64,000 bases of DNA from Amoebidium appalachense (GCA_963693365.1 CAVNZM010000005.1:12772001-12836000); one strand, 5' to 3'. Positions 1 through 11,399 are shown, numbered from the stretch's first letter. The notes: generated by a model not told the origin, from the sequence alone. A program made the numbers and translations.

Positions 1-316
1 GGGGGGGGGGGAGGGTTGGAGGGAAGGGGGAAGGGGGGGGGGGGGGGGGGAGGAAAGGGAAGGGGGGAGAGAGGGGGGCCGGGCGGGAAGGGAAGAAGGA
101 GGAGAGGGAGGGGGGGGGGGGGGGGGAGGGGGGGGGGGCAGACGGATGGAACATATGGGCACAGCAACAACAGGAGATTGTACTTTCATACGCCAAGAAA
201 ATGTAAAAACGAGGTTTGGGCATGTGCTTGTGTGTATAATGTGAAATGTGTGCAATGAAAATGCTAGTGCATGTGTATCAACTCATTTTGTCTCCGCTTG
301 TTCTTGGGGGATGGGT

Positions 317-349
<33 letters not shown>

Positions 350-508
350 GGGGGGGGGGGGGGGGGGGGGGGATGGAGCGGGGGGGAGGGGGGGGGGGGG
401 GGGGGGGGGGGGGGCACCGTAGCAGCTGGCGACAGTGTTTGGTTCAGGCGGGAAGTCAGCACTCGGTTGAACCAGCCACCAGCCTGTGCCCACCGTCCAC
501 CCATGGTG

Positions 509-548
<40 letters not shown>

Positions 549-572
549 CGCGCGCACGTGTGAGCGTGCACA

Positions 573-610
<38 letters not shown>

Positions 611-1168
611 CGTGCATGTATGCGTGTGTGTGTGTGCGTCTGCGTGTGCTTGTGGGTGTGTGTGAGTGTATGTATGTGCGTGTGCATGTGTGCGCGCCAT
701 TGTTAGTGTATGGGTGGCCACAGTGTGTGTCCGGGAAAAGGGGGAGGATAGCAGTGCAGGTGCGTGTGGTTAGGCGGAAGGCTGCACAGGGAAGAGATAT
801 CCCCCATTGGGAGAAAGACGATGAGAACACAGTGAGGATCCTTTGCACTTAAGAGTGCCGCGTAGTTCGAAAAATATGTCGATGGAGCGACACCACACTA
901 CAGAGCGTGAACTGTAAACCCCAGGGACGGCCCCGGGGGGGGGGAGGGGGGGGGGGGGGGGGGGGGGGGTAAAGGCACGCGAAGACGGAGGGGGGAGAAA
1001 AAGGGGGTGGGAGGTGGGTGGGTAGGACGGATTGGGGTGGGGTGTTGGGGGGGGGGGGGGGGGGTGGAGGGAGGGGGAGGGAGGGGTTTGGGGGGCTTGG
1101 GGGGGGGATAGGCAGCAAAAGAGTGGGTATACGTTACGTCATACATAAAGGATCATTCGAACCTAACA

Positions 1169-1199
<31 letters not shown>

Positions 1200-1553
1200 A
1201 TAGGCAGCAAAAGAGTGGGTATACGTTACGTCATACATAAAGGATCATTCGAACCTAACAATGTTCACCAGTTTCAGTTGGAAGACGGACACACAGACGG
1301 AAGCAGATGTAGGGACGTGTCAAAGGGTACTGGGTTTTCCGCAGAGAGCAACCGGAAGACAGCATGGCGCGCAGGACAGACTTGGACATGCACTGTGATC
1401 ATACCTATCAACTCGGGTTGTGAAGGAAGGCAGGTGTCGAGGTTAGACTTAGGTGGCCTGAAAAGTCGAGCAACTGGGAAGGGACCCTGAAAATGTAATA
1501 GGCCCTAGCCGGGAAAAATTGGCAATCGGATAGAAAGAGAGAGAGCAAGAGAG

Positions 1554-1631
<78 letters not shown>

Positions 1632-1648
1632 TGTGTGTGTGTGTGTGA

Positions 1649-1684
<36 letters not shown>

Positions 1685-2044
1685 GGGAGAGGAGGGAGGG
1701 AGAGAGGGAAGAGAGAGAGAGAGGGAGGGAGGGAGGGAAGGAGGGAGGGAGGAAGGCGGGTGAGGGGGGAGGGAGAGAGGGAGGGAGGGAGGGAGGGAGG
1801 GAGACAGAAAGAGAGAGGGGGAGAGAGAGAGAGAGGGAGAGAGAGAAGGGGAGGAGGGGGGGGGGGGGGATGGTAGAGGGGAGGAGGGATCGGCAGGGGG
1901 AGGGAAAAGGGGGGAGGGGGGGGGGGGTGAAAGGAAGGGAAGGAGGGGGATGAGGGAGGGGAGAGGGAGGAGGGGCAGGGGAGTAGTTAGGGATTCTGGG
2001 TGCGGGGGAGGGGGAGGGGGGGAAGGAGAGGGGGGGGGGGGGGG

Positions 2045-2084
<40 letters not shown>

Positions 2085-2585
2085 AAGCTCGGAGGAGGGG
2101 GGGGGGGGGGGGGGGAGGGAGAGAGAGACGATGTGGTGGGGGAGGGGGGGAGGGGGAGGGGGGGGGGGGGGAGAAGACGCAGAGGGAGGGAGAGCAAAGC
2201 TAGACTCTGGGCAAAAGAGCCTTGGAGAGCGCGAGAGCGAGTGGTTTTCAGAGGTACGTATCTGAGTGTCGGAACAGAGTCGACTGCCATGCACTGGGCA
2301 CATGCAGGCCCGGCACACTGCCGCACACAGTGTGGCACACCGTGACCGTGATCACAAAAAAATTCATAAATTCAGCCATTGGCCGAAGGCGGACCAACTT
2401 TCGCGATCGCGCCAAAACCCCTCGGCGGAGGCTGAGTCGGAGGCTCGGAGCTCGAGGGTGTTACTAAAAACAGGAAACCAAGGTTTGGGTTCAAGACGTT
2501 TCGAGGTTTAGAGACGCTGTGCCGGTCCTAAAGTCGACCACTTGGCGTGCTCAGCATGCAGCTGTGCCCACCGTAGAGGTATCAT
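1..2585. repeat. Simple-sequence block (poly-G, GT, GA tracts)
   Basis: Almost entirely low complexity. Long G runs occur at 1-139, 311-414 and 936-1100. A (GT)n/(GC)n tract covers about 510-690. (GA)n and G-rich purine tracts run from about 1,536 to 2,185. The open frames here encode only poly-Gly, poly-Pro, Cys-Val, His-Thr or Ser-Leu strings. The only unique stretches are about 140-300, 700-930, 1,263-1,535 and 2,186-2,585, and none shows a recognisable protein or RNA gene. Confidence 0.9.
1108..1262 (+). repeat. 63-bp direct duplication around a poly-G run
   Basis: The segment starting GATAGGCAGCAAAAGAGTGG at about 1,108 and ending CATTCGAACCTAACAAT is repeated without change at about 1,199-1,262. 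A run of roughly 27 G residues separates the copies. It may be a real duplication that includes the poly-G, or an assembly artefact anchored on the homopolymer. Confidence 0.85.
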
Positions 2586-2730
2586 GATACCACCAGAGAG
2601 CGTGTCTTATGTTCAAATAATGGCACTGCACGATTCTATGCAAGTTGGTGCACGATATGTTGGTTTTATATTTGATCATGATTGGAAAACTCCTTACGAT
2701 TCTGTCTCCCCTGATCTCCTATCCGGGAAA
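2586..2730 (+). mobile_element. LINE reverse-transcriptase fragment, interrupted
   Basis: The plus strand encodes VQIMALHDSMQVGA followed by WKTPYDSVSPDLL. This is the region around the first catalytic aspartate of non-LTR reverse transcriptases and closely matches the minus-strand element at 6.8-7.1 kb. The reading breaks off at GGGAAA (about 2,730), where about 1.29 kb of other sequence is inserted. The same coding sequence resumes near 4,022. It is a dead element. Confidence 0.8.
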
Positions 2731-3050
2731 GGGTGTCTACGATGGCGCTCATTGTTGCCTAGCATGTACATATGTCACTGGCTGCATTTGATTGGCTGCG
2801 CTGGAAAACGCAGTAGGCCGTCGAATGTGGCTGGGCCTCCGGCAGTGTCCACGCAATAAAAAGTGTGTAAACCCCAAAGCTTGCTGCACGCGGGTGGGGG
2901 GTTTACACACTTTTTATTGCGTGGACACTGCCGGAGGCCCAGCCACATCGGACGGCCTACTGCGTTTTCCAGCGCAGCCAATCAAATGCAGCCAGTGGCA
3001 TATGTACATGCTAGGCAACAATGAGCGCCATCGTAGTATCTGACACCCCT
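2731..3050. repeat. Large foldback made of two LINE 3' tails
   Basis: Left arm about 2,731-2,875 and right arm about 2,897-3,050 are near-perfect reverse complements of about 145 bp, separated by about 21 bp. The right arm has a 6-bp insertion near its outer end, and few mismatches are visible. Each arm carries the LINE tail sequence that also appears at 4.4 kb and 44.9 kb (GATTGGCTGCGCTGGAAAAC and its surroundings). The structure is therefore two LINE 3' ends joined tail to tail. Confidence 0.85.
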
Positions 3051-4021
3051 ATTACATATTATGGGTAAGCAGAGGCTAGCATCGGTAGCTCCGAAAGAAA
3101 GTTAAGGCACCGGATCACAATATTATACTGTGCAGCATTAATAAGGTGATCTAGGATAGTCATCTTAAAACGGATATATTGAGGAAGAGAGGAAGAAAAG
3201 AGAATAAAACCGCCAATAATTCCTCCGGTTCTAATACGTTAGCTAACAGGTTGCACTTATTGATAGATATGCAGCCGCGAGTAAACCGCCCCCCACACAT
3301 ATTACACATACGAGCAGGAGACACCAGAAACCGATTACACCGCCAATCCATAACCATCTTTGCGTTTTTACACCACACCACATTACGAATAAACGAATCT
3401 ATGTATGAACGAGACTCTCTAACCGTATCCGCCATATAGGCTACTAGTAGTTGGTGTTTTTGCGGTCCTAACACCGGAAGGGACTCAACACGTAGAGTAA
3501 AAAGATATCTATCAGCCATAGACTTGAAACTATTCATATTCACACTATGATCTAGCCGTACCTCCGGTGGGGTCGCCAGCCATTCCACATAACGCTCGGC
3601 AATGGGCAGAGACGATGGGGAAGGGAAACAGAAGAGGTAGAGGGGCGAGTCCGACGGGGATGCGTGTAGCCGGAAGAGCGAGTGGCCCGGGGCACAAGCG
3701 GACAGGCGGGTGATGTGCTCGTGAAATTTAAGGGCTAATTCGTGTACGCGTTGTGATGGTTGTGTGAGTGCGTAGAGAGAATCAAAAAGGCGTCTAGGGA
3801 TTCAATGTGTGGAAAGACCAGTGAGAAACGTTGTACAACAAGTTGTGTAGTGGAAATCATCTATTGATTTGAGGACATTAGTAACAGTATCAGGGGGTGC
3901 CATAGCTAGTAAGGGCAACCCGTATTCAGACAAAGGGCGAATATATGTGCGAAATATACTAAGACGATTGTATAGGTGGGGTGGACAGTATGAGAAAGAG
4001 TAGCTGTACATGTACCACCGT
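2897..4021 (-). mobile_element. LINE family A 3' half (minus), degenerate
   Basis: Read on the minus strand, about 4,026-3,802 encodes the reverse-transcriptase thumb region, with LSIFRTYIRPLSEYGLPLLA. Then 3,588-3,160 encodes a C-terminal region with a cysteine-rich knuckle (RMCNMCGGRF followed by a later Cys), typical of the end of LINE ORF2 proteins. The untranslated tail ends TAAACCCC at about 2,897. A frame break separates thumb and knuckle, so the copy is not functional. It lies inside another LINE. Confidence 0.75.
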
Positions 4022-4312
4022 GACACTGCTATTGGTGTTTTGTTAGAAGCATTCTTGTCTTATACCTATGGTAGAGCTGTGGTTAAGGGTCATCTTTCAT
4101 ATGGTTTTTCTCGTACTAGAGGTCTCTTGCAGGGTTAATTGCTTAGCCCCTTTTTATTTAACCTATTTATAGATGATTTGGCTGTCAAGATTCAGTATGC
4201 AGAAAATGATGACCCCATCAGTAACTTTCCGCCTGTACTTCTCTATGCTGATGATCTGTCCCTCCTTGCTCGTACGGTCCTAGATGCCTGCAAAGATTGT
4301 TCGATATCTCCC
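4022..4312 (+). mobile_element. LINE reverse-transcriptase fragment, continuation with YADD
   Basis: Coding resumes with GVLLEAFLSYTYGRAV, continues through SPFLFNLFIDDLAVKI and reaches the catalytic LLYADDLSLLAR box. An in-frame stop follows the LLQG motif at about 4,136. Comparison with the uninterrupted copy on the minus strand (about 6.57-6.85 kb) shows that this piece and 2,586-2,730 were once contiguous. Homology ends at about 4,312. Confidence 0.8.
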
Positions 4313-4319
4313 TGGGAGG

Positions 4320-4362
4320 AAAATCGATCGCGGCTAGAAGCGGTGTTTTTCCGTCTTCTAGA
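4320..4362. repeat. Short dispersed hairpin repeat, copy 1
   Basis: An AAAATCGATCG segment is followed by an imperfect palindrome, CTAGAAGCGGTGTTTTTCCG and then TCTTCTAG. The same arrangement recurs at about 11,272-11,334, with a cleaner 12-bp stem there. It sits between two LINE fragments, so it may be the end of a small non-autonomous element. Confidence 0.5.
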
Positions 4363-4850
4363 CTTTTTTGGGGGGGTTTATGCACTTTGTATTGCTGCGG
4401 ACATCTTCAGGGGTCCAGCAGGCTCACTTGACGGCCTGCTGCGTTTTCCAGCGCAGCCAATCAAATGCAGCTAGTGACTTATGTACACCGTATGCAATAA
4501 AACAACCCTAGTATAGATTATGAATAAGCAGAAGCTAGCATTGGTAGCTCCGAGAGAAAGTTAAGACACCGTATCACAATATCATAGTTACTGTGCAGCA
4601 TTAATAAGGTGATCTACTAGTGACACGGTCATTTTATAACGGATATACTGGGGGAGAGAAGTAGAAAAGAGAATAAAGCCGCCCATAACCTCCGGTTCCG
4701 CACATTAGCTAACAGGTCACACTTATTGATAGATATGTATCCGCGAGTAAACCGCCCCCCACACATATTACACATACGAGCAGGAGACACCAAAAACCGA
4801 TTACAACGCCAAGACATAATCATCTTTGCATATTTATACGACACAAGACT
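4363..4850 (-). mobile_element. LINE family A 3' end (minus), copy 2
   Basis: On the minus strand about 4,844-4,629 encodes CNRFLVSPARMCNMCGGRF, the C-terminal cysteine knuckle of family A. The conserved untranslated tail follows and ends in AAACCCCCCC at about 4,370. It is strongly 5'-truncated, as expected for a non-LTR insertion. Homology ends near 4,850, before the GGGGGTTTACGCTG segment. Confidence 0.75.
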
Positions 4851-5041
4851 GAATGGGGGTTTACGCTGTTTACTCGAGGCAAAGAGAGACCAGTCTCAGG
4901 TATGGGGGGGTTTTGCTCGGAATATCCCCTAGCGGTATATCATGATGACGTACATAGATGTCGGGTGATGACTATATATCAGGGTTTACTTTCTCTACGA
5001 GACACCATAAAGACTAAGAAAAATCAATTAGTTGGGGTTCC

Positions 5042-5043
5042 CC

Positions 5044-5109
<66 letters not shown>

Positions 5110-5176
5110 CTCCCCTGAGACACTCGGTATCAGCTGGTTGTGTGTGTGTGTGTGTGTGTGTGTGAGTGAGTGAGTG

Positions 5177-5254
<78 letters not shown>
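5042..5254. repeat. Poly-T/poly-G tract followed by (GT)n
   Basis: A run of about 31 T is followed by about 34 G, a short unique spacer and then (GT)n to about 5,250. The (GT)n touches the 3' end of the minus-strand LINE that follows, so on that strand the element ends in an (AC)n tail. Confidence 0.9.
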
Positions 5255-5259
<5 letters not shown>

Positions 5260-7258
5260 CGCTAGAATTTTGTAGTGATGTGTTTCTCAAGCCAATCAAC
5301 TTGACATCTAATAAACAGGTCGTAGCCTTGCGCGTGTTTAATTTAGTATAAATTCAAGGATGTTGCAATTTACAGGTAGGCTATCTTTCTGGGTGTCTGT
5401 TGTGAATGTGACGTGTGTGTGTACACATGTTGCGGTATGATGTGGTCTATCAAACTACATTTGGCGATACGTGACCGTTTAAACTGGTGTGTGTGTGTGT
5501 TGTTTGGGCATGCAAATGATTCCACCTTATACTTATTAGATCTCCACTGTATAGCACGTGTACAGTAAAAGCGTGGTAATTGATCAATAATACCATCAGC
5601 TAGAGAAAGACCAGTAACTGTTCTACAGGAAGGTAATATGTATTTAGGTGTTACTACATTTGCGAGTGCCATATTTGGCAATATGGTTGAGGCGGTCATT
5701 TTATATAAAACGAGACATAAGGCTTGGTTTTTCAAGGTGTCTGCTTTCATCGGGTCTAGTGTCGTGTGGTATATACCTTTTTCCATTTGTTATATTGCGT
5801 GATTATCTTGTGATTGTGTACATGTTTAATAAGTAAGTGGCAGTCCAAAGTCACACGCACACTTTTGCGGGGTTTATTTGTATTGGTGCCCGGGGGAGAA
5901 GGAGAGAGAGAGGGAAGGAAAGAGGGGAGAGGTGAGGAGGGGACAGGTCGGATAGAGAAGAGAGGGTGGGAGGGCAAATACTTCTTTAAGCGGCTTATGT
6001 GCTTATTGAATTTCAGCGCGAGATGGGATACTCTAGCAGCTATTGGGACCAGACCATATATCGCGAGTGCTACAGGCCCAGGTTTACAACAGTTGTTTGA
6101 TAGAAAGGAGGCAACAGTTACTTCTGCTTCCAAGGAAATTTGCCAAGAGTTTAAGCGCTCTAGTTCTCTCTTTCTTGATCCAAGCAGCGAGAAGGGGTAA
6201 ACCATATTCACATGCCGGGAAGACAAAAGTGCGAATAAATGTAAGTCTAATAGAAGGATGGAGGGGTGTGTCTTTAAAAATATTAGCCGAGAAGAAAGCT
6301 AACCGCTTACGAGCCAATTTTACCCATATGGGAAAACATAACACCAACAGAATTAACCGGAACACCAAGATATTTGTATTCTGGAACTATAGGTACCGTA
6401 GTTTAGATGAATGATGTAAATGTGTGTAAATTGGTAGCTATATCAGGTACAAGAACACCACATTTGTCTGTCAGTCTATGTTAAGGATCATAAGGTTTGC
6501 CTTGCACCACTCTGACACTACATCGAACAATCTTTGCAGGCATCTAGGGGTACGGGCAAGGAGGGACAGATCATCAGCATAGAGAAGTGCAGGCGGAAAG
6601 TTATTAATTAGGGTCATCATTTTCGGCATAAATCTTGACAGCCATCTCATCTATAAATAGGTTAGTAAACAAAAAGGGGCTAAGCAATGAACCCTGCAAG
6701 AGACCTCTAGTACATGAAAGATGCCCATTAACCACAGCTCTACCATAGGTTTGAGACAAGAGTGCTTCTAACAGAACACCAATGCAGTGAGCTTTTCCCA
6801 TAGGAGACCAGGGGAGACAGAATCGTAAGCAGTTTTCCAATCAATAAAGCCAACACATTGTGCACCAACTTGCATAGAATCGTGCAGTGCCATTATTTGA
6901 ACACAACATGAATTGTCCTCACGAAAAGCGGATTGGCATGGGTGTATGTGAAGAATAGATTGAAACCTAGGGTGATGTGCAAATAACCTAAGTAAGCAAG
7001 CTTCAAAGAATCTACGAACAACCTGGGTTAGTGTGATGGGGCGAAAAGATGATATGGGGCCCTCAGAGTCCTTCTTAACTATGGGGATCACTAAGGTATC
7101 TAACCAAGATGACGGGAATGTCCACATTTAACACACCAAGAAAAGAGAGAGCTAACATAATAGTAAGATCAGGTTTAATAGCACGATCACTTTCCTTTTG
7201 TGGGTACGAGGGAACAAGGATTTTAAGGAGGGAACAAGGATTTTAAGACTTAATCCTC
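5255..7258 (-). mobile_element. LINE family B, minus strand, degenerate
   Basis: From 7,127 downward the minus strand encodes a non-LTR reverse transcriptase: LVIPIVKKDSEGPISSFRPI, then QSAFRED, then DWKTAYDSVSPGLLWEKL. Other frames continue with GVLLEALLSQTYGRAV, SPFLFTNLFIDEMAVKI and, near 6,570-6,590, LLYADDLSLLAR. At 6,368-6,084 comes the thumb region (FVFPACEYGLPLLAAWIKKE), followed by LALKFNKHISRLKKYLPSHP and a 3' region running to an (AC)n end at about 5,255. Several frameshifts and stops make it inactive. Its 5' side abuts the Harbinger element, so its original 5' extent is unknown. Confidence 0.8.
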
Positions 7259-7261
7259 TAA

Positions 7262-7289
7262 GGGCCTGTTTGGCAACCCGGGTTTAGGG
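7262..7289 (+). repeat. Harbinger left terminal inverted repeat
   Basis: Begins GGGCCTGTTTGGCAACCCGG. The first 16 bases are the exact reverse complement of the right end at 10,406-10,421, and similarity continues with one mismatch into GGGTT. The TAA immediately outside is the target-site duplication. Confidence 0.9.
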
Positions 7290-7829
7290 TCCTAAATCCG
7301 GATTACGGGCGATTTTGGGTTTAGCGCTAAATCCAAATCTCAAAATCCAGCCGCTGCCTAACAGACGGCCAGATCCGGTCACGTAAATCTGGGTTTCAAA
7401 CCCCTCGGACATGGCCGTAATCTGGATTCCACTAATCCACCTCGGGAGGTGGATTAGCGCGAAATCCTTTCAGGTCCTGAATGTCCGACCCAATGAATGT
7501 TCATTTTATGGAACTATATATGGTGTCCTTTTGCACCAATCGTCGATAGTTTGAAGTGGCCAAAAAAGGATTGTTGAAGGGCGCCAATTTCTTTCTTTTT
7601 TTTGTTATGGTGTGGGCGGGGGGATAGTGCAAGAAACATCTTTTACGTGTAGAAGTGAGTATGATGTAGTGATCACCGTTTGAAATCATTGTTTTAGTGT
7701 TCGGCCTCGCCGCCTGGTGCAGCATTAGTAGGAATACAAAAGTACTCAGAATGACCTTTGCAACATCATGTGCAGAAAGGTGTGTGTGTGTGCAGTTTTT
7801 TTCTTTTCTTTTACCTACTATCTTTCTTT

Positions 7830-7865
<36 letters not shown>

Positions 7866-7915
7866 GGGGACGGGACGGACACATGTCACTGCACGATTCA
7901 GTGCTCATTTACTAT

Positions 7916-8867
7916 TCACCAGGCACCCTGTGCCCTGCTCGTGTAGTCAACCCACATAGCTGCAGCAATTTGATCTCTTCTGGCATCTGCCTCTGCCTCG
8001 TCTTCTTGTTGGTTTTGGTTGCCCCTGCCTAACACAGAATTAAAAAACATCAAGGCCTTTACTAAGTAGTACATCAAGCATACAGTCTTATAAATCATCC
8101 CCCTACCCACCCCCTCCTTTCCCCTGGTTCCCCACACACACCAACAACGCTGCCGCCGCTCAGAGGCACACTCCATCCCAACTCGAGCAATATCAGTCAC
8201 ACCACAAAAACCACATCAAAAAAACGTGCAGACGCACACTCCAACCCATCTTGACCCGTTGCCCACCACAAAACCAGAGAACAAAATAAAAACAAAAATA
8301 ACTGAAAAACTGGTAGAGGAAGAGAAACAAAACCAAATGCAACCAAAGACTTACCACGTGTAGGCAAGTTGTGCTGCTCTTCGTCTGAGTAGTGGCCATG
8401 CTCCTCCGCGTTGTGCTTTTTTATAAAGTTCATAAGTAGAAAGCACACAAGAATGATCTTCGAGAGCATCTTAGGACAGTAGTTGGTGGCTTTCTGGAGT
8501 ATCTGAAAGCGGTTTTTCAGCATACCATAGAACCGCTCAATGACCACCCGCGCCTTGGCATGCCTCAGGTTGAATAACTCCTTCGCATTCTGAGGACTAG
8601 AACACGACACATGAATAGACAACACCAGACACTTCAACATCAATATGACAGTGTGTGTGTGCGCGTGGCTGTTTGTGTGTGTGCATGTTCGTTTAGTGTG
8701 TGCACGCGGGCATGACCCGTGCGGGCACACGCGGACGCATGTGTGTGTGCGTATTTGTACACGTGAGTCTGTGTAGGTGTTTGTGCATGCGCGCACGACC
8801 TTCAGGTTGGATGTGTAAACTATCTATCTCTCTTTTTCTCTCCCTATCCACTCTCTCTGTGCATGTG

Positions 8868-8939
<72 letters not shown>

Positions 8940-9047
8940 TGTGTGTGTGCAGAACAAAAGGAAACAGGAAAAGCACACTTTTTTACAGATGTAGGGAGGG
9001 AGTGATGGGTCGAGGGGCCTTCTTTTTTTGGGGGAGGGGGGAGGGGG

Positions 9048-9082
<35 letters not shown>

Positions 9083-10111
9083 CTAAATACGCCATTGCTC
9101 CCGTCCCGTACTCCTTCAGATGATAGCGGACTCCTCTGTAGGGTGCCAAAATTTCGTTTGTGTTCGGGTAGCCCTGGTCACCCAGGTAAACTTTCCCCGT
9201 CGGCACACGTAAATTTTGTGGAGGGGGCTGCTCGAGGGCACAGTTCAACACTGTGCTGTCTGCACCACATCCCTCCCCACCGGGCAAACAATATGTGGAA
9301 TATGCTTCCCAGTCGCATGCACCCAATACATTTTGTGCTGTGAAATCTTTCCTGCACCGATACCGATCAGCAGCCTCCGGTTTGACCTTGCACGGAACAA
9401 GAGTGCCATCAACTGCCCCGAGAAAAATACGGAAGTAAGGCCAAAACTCAGGGTTTTCACGCACCCAACTAGGCACCATATATGACTCATCGGGTTGAAT
9501 CATGTATTCTTCCCCGAGAGCAGCAAGCGTGGCATCGATGCCTTCTCGAAAACGCCTGCAGCACACAATGATGTCTGATTATTTTCCACATTCCTACATA
9601 TAAGCTTCATTGAAAACAACAGCAAAACCTTGAGACAGTGCACGCACACGTGCACCCTGGACAGTGGAACACAACCCACTGATTCGGAGCATTGTTGTTT
9701 AACAAGCACAGACAAATGCTGCAAACACACAGCCAATAACATAATTCAACAGGGCAGGAGTCATAGCACTACATACCGGCTCACGGTCTCGGTGCTGTGT
9801 TGGAAACGTTCGGCAACGTTCCTGACTGCAACACCCTGCCCAAGGGTATACAGCATCATGCAGGTAACTTCCTGAGCGTCCATGTTATCACTCTCTTCAA
9901 TGAATGGAGCCAACTTCTCAATTAACTCCCTTGCAACATATGGACTCACGCGTAGGACATCGTTCACCCTTGTCTCGTGAGCTGTGCCAAGCAGTTCTTG
10001 CACATACTCTCTACCACTGAGCGGGGAAGTACGACAGGGCTCTTTGAGCTCTGGGCTATAGGTCAAGGCTGCAATCGCAGCCAAAACGGCTATGTTCCGG
10101 GCTGCATACAT
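7916..10111 (-). CDS. PIF/Harbinger transposase (DDE), four exons
   Basis: Minus-strand exons: 10,111-9,777, 9,555-9,091, 8,596-8,355 and 8,028-7,916 (TGA). The lengths sum to 1,155 bases (384 residues plus stop), and all three junctions have GT/AG and keep phase. The N-terminal part (to about residue 112) is the helical DNA-binding-like region common to the family. The DDE nuclease follows: D160 in GAVDGTLVP, D237 in YLGDQGYP, E287 in RVVIERFYGMLKNRF. The C-terminus RRDQIAAAMWVDY is family-typical. In this family the nuclease cuts at the terminal inverted repeats. Introns 2 and 3 lie between unique exons, and intron 2 holds poly-G and (GT)n. The first ATG chosen is at 10,111; an in-frame TTG lies slightly upstream. 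All key residues are present, so the protein may be active. Confidence 0.85.
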
Positions 10112-10393
10112 GGTGAGTGTCTCAAATAAAACCGTATACAACTCAGCACTTTCGTGGTTTATTACTGCTTATCACTATGGTGTATATGTGTAGCGGGTCT
10201 GCAATTGCAAGTCACCGACCGGTGATGAACAGCGTGACAGCTGCAGAGCAAATCTAACCCGAAATCGTACGTGGGCTGTTTGGCATCCATGGGTTATCTA
10301 CCCTGCTTAACCCAGGTTTCGGCTGAGATCCGGATTCTGCAGCATAATCTGGATCTCGATTTTGATATCCAGATATCCCCCGAAATCCAGATT

Positions 10394-10421
10394 ACACTAA
10401 CCCGCGTTGCCAAACAGGCCC
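10394..10421 (-). repeat. Harbinger right terminal inverted repeat
   Basis: Ends GTTGCCAAACAGGCCC at 10,421, the reverse complement of the left end, and is followed by TAA. A second, imperfect TIR-like motif (GGCTGTTTGGCATCCATGGG) lies inside at about 10,272, so the subterminal region is partly repetitive. Confidence 0.9.
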
Positions 10422-10424
10422 TAA

Positions 10425-11399
10425 TACGATCGATCGATTCCGCCGCGCCGCTGGCAGTGGCCCCGCCCAGCGCTTTTGGCCGAGGACTTTTCTGCCAACT
10501 TTGCTTGCGCTTTGCACCATTTCTCCTTACTTTTTTCCAAACAAAAAAAAGCCTTAGTTATGCACAATAACCTTGTTTCATGTCATCCTGGCCCCTACAC
10601 TTTCGGATGTTGGTGATGAGTGTGGAATGTGGCTTCGAGAAGTCTTTTTTTTTCGCTCCCTCCTTTGCTCCACTCTCCAGCCCCCCAGGCTGCTTTTCCG
10701 CTCTGGAGGTATTCTAAAGCACCATAAACGCTGCCCACTTGACACAGAGAAGTTTTTGTTGGAGGTTCTATAGCGTAGAAACACACATTGACCGTGTGTC
10801 ATGCACAGAAACGCTGTTTGTAAGGTCATCTGCTCCTCACTCAAATCTGCCACAGTAGCCCACTATGGTCTGCACCTGAGCGAGCAGATGTTGTTTAAAG
10901 ACGAGCTCAGCCAACCACTACGTGTGTTAGACCTGCGTAAGGTAACAGTAGTCCCACAATTGCTGTTGTGTCATTTCAGGTTGCGAAGTTTATGGCGCTG
11001 AGCGGTTACCAGACCTAGACCTGGCTTATCGTTTCTGCTGGCTTATCGTTTCTGCTGTCCCCTTATTACTTGTTCACATACCAAGCTAGTATGGTGTGCA
11101 ATGAATAACAAAAGACTTTTGGTGTCAAACCCGTGCCATATACTTGAATAGAAGCAAGCACGAAAGGTTCTGGCAACAGCGCTCAAGTTCGAACAGCTGC
11201 AGTGAAGCGAGGAATGCACAGTTGCAGTTCGACGCACTCCAGCCGCGCCGGCCACAGCGGGAAGTATGATAAAATCGATCGATCTGATTGAGTGCCAAAT
11301 TCTGTCTAGAAGCGGTGTTTTGCCGCCTTCTAGATATCACGACCAAGCCACTTTTAAGCAGCTCTAAAACCGCTTTTTCATTAGTAAACCGCGCTTCGC
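10425..11399. other. No recognisable gene
   Basis: Unique, moderately GC-rich sequence without low-complexity tracts. The short open frames on both strands (the longest about 126 codons) match no family I recognise. A minus-strand frame at 10,853-10,578 starting MADLSEEQMTLQTAFL is the only one with balanced composition, and it has no supporting context. The hairpin repeat copy 2 lies near the right end. Confidence 0.6.
11272..11334. repeat. Short dispersed hairpin repeat, copy 2
   Basis: AAAATCGATCG is followed at 11,305-11,334 by TCTAGAAGCGG, a 7-base loop and CCGCCTTCTAGA, a nearly perfect stem. The same sequence in more degenerate form is at 4,320-4,362. No coding sequence is associated with it. 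Confidence 0.55.

Larger units (their letters stand above)
7262..10421 (-). mobile_element. Complete PIF/Harbinger DNA transposon
   Basis: The element is 3,160 bp. Both ends start GGGCCTGTTTGGCAAC, identical for 16 bp and similar beyond. It is flanked on both sides by TAA (7,259-7,261 and 10,422-10,424), the three-base target duplication (TWA) known for PIF/Harbinger elements. It carries a spliced transposase gene on the minus strand. A separate Myb/SANT-like gene, which many family members carry, was not found inside. The intact ends, duplication and open transposase suggest a young and perhaps still mobile copy. Confidence 0.9.

Noticed and set aside
248-852. Overlapping long open frames rich in Gly, Cys-Val, His-Thr or Pro
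   Set aside because: They are translations of poly-G and (GT)n tracts in several frames at once. The same explanation removes similar frames throughout the window, for example at 12.3, 16.4-17.2, 19.7-20.2, 33.5-34.4, 37.2-37.9 and 52.7-53.4 kb.
1449-2338. Minus-strand frames of almost 290 codons rich in Ser, Leu and Pro
   Set aside because: They arise from (GA)n and purine-rich tracts, and no start context or domain is present. The same applies to the Arg-Glu and Ser-Leu frames at 15.4-15.9, 49.9-50.2 and 56.1-56.5 kb.
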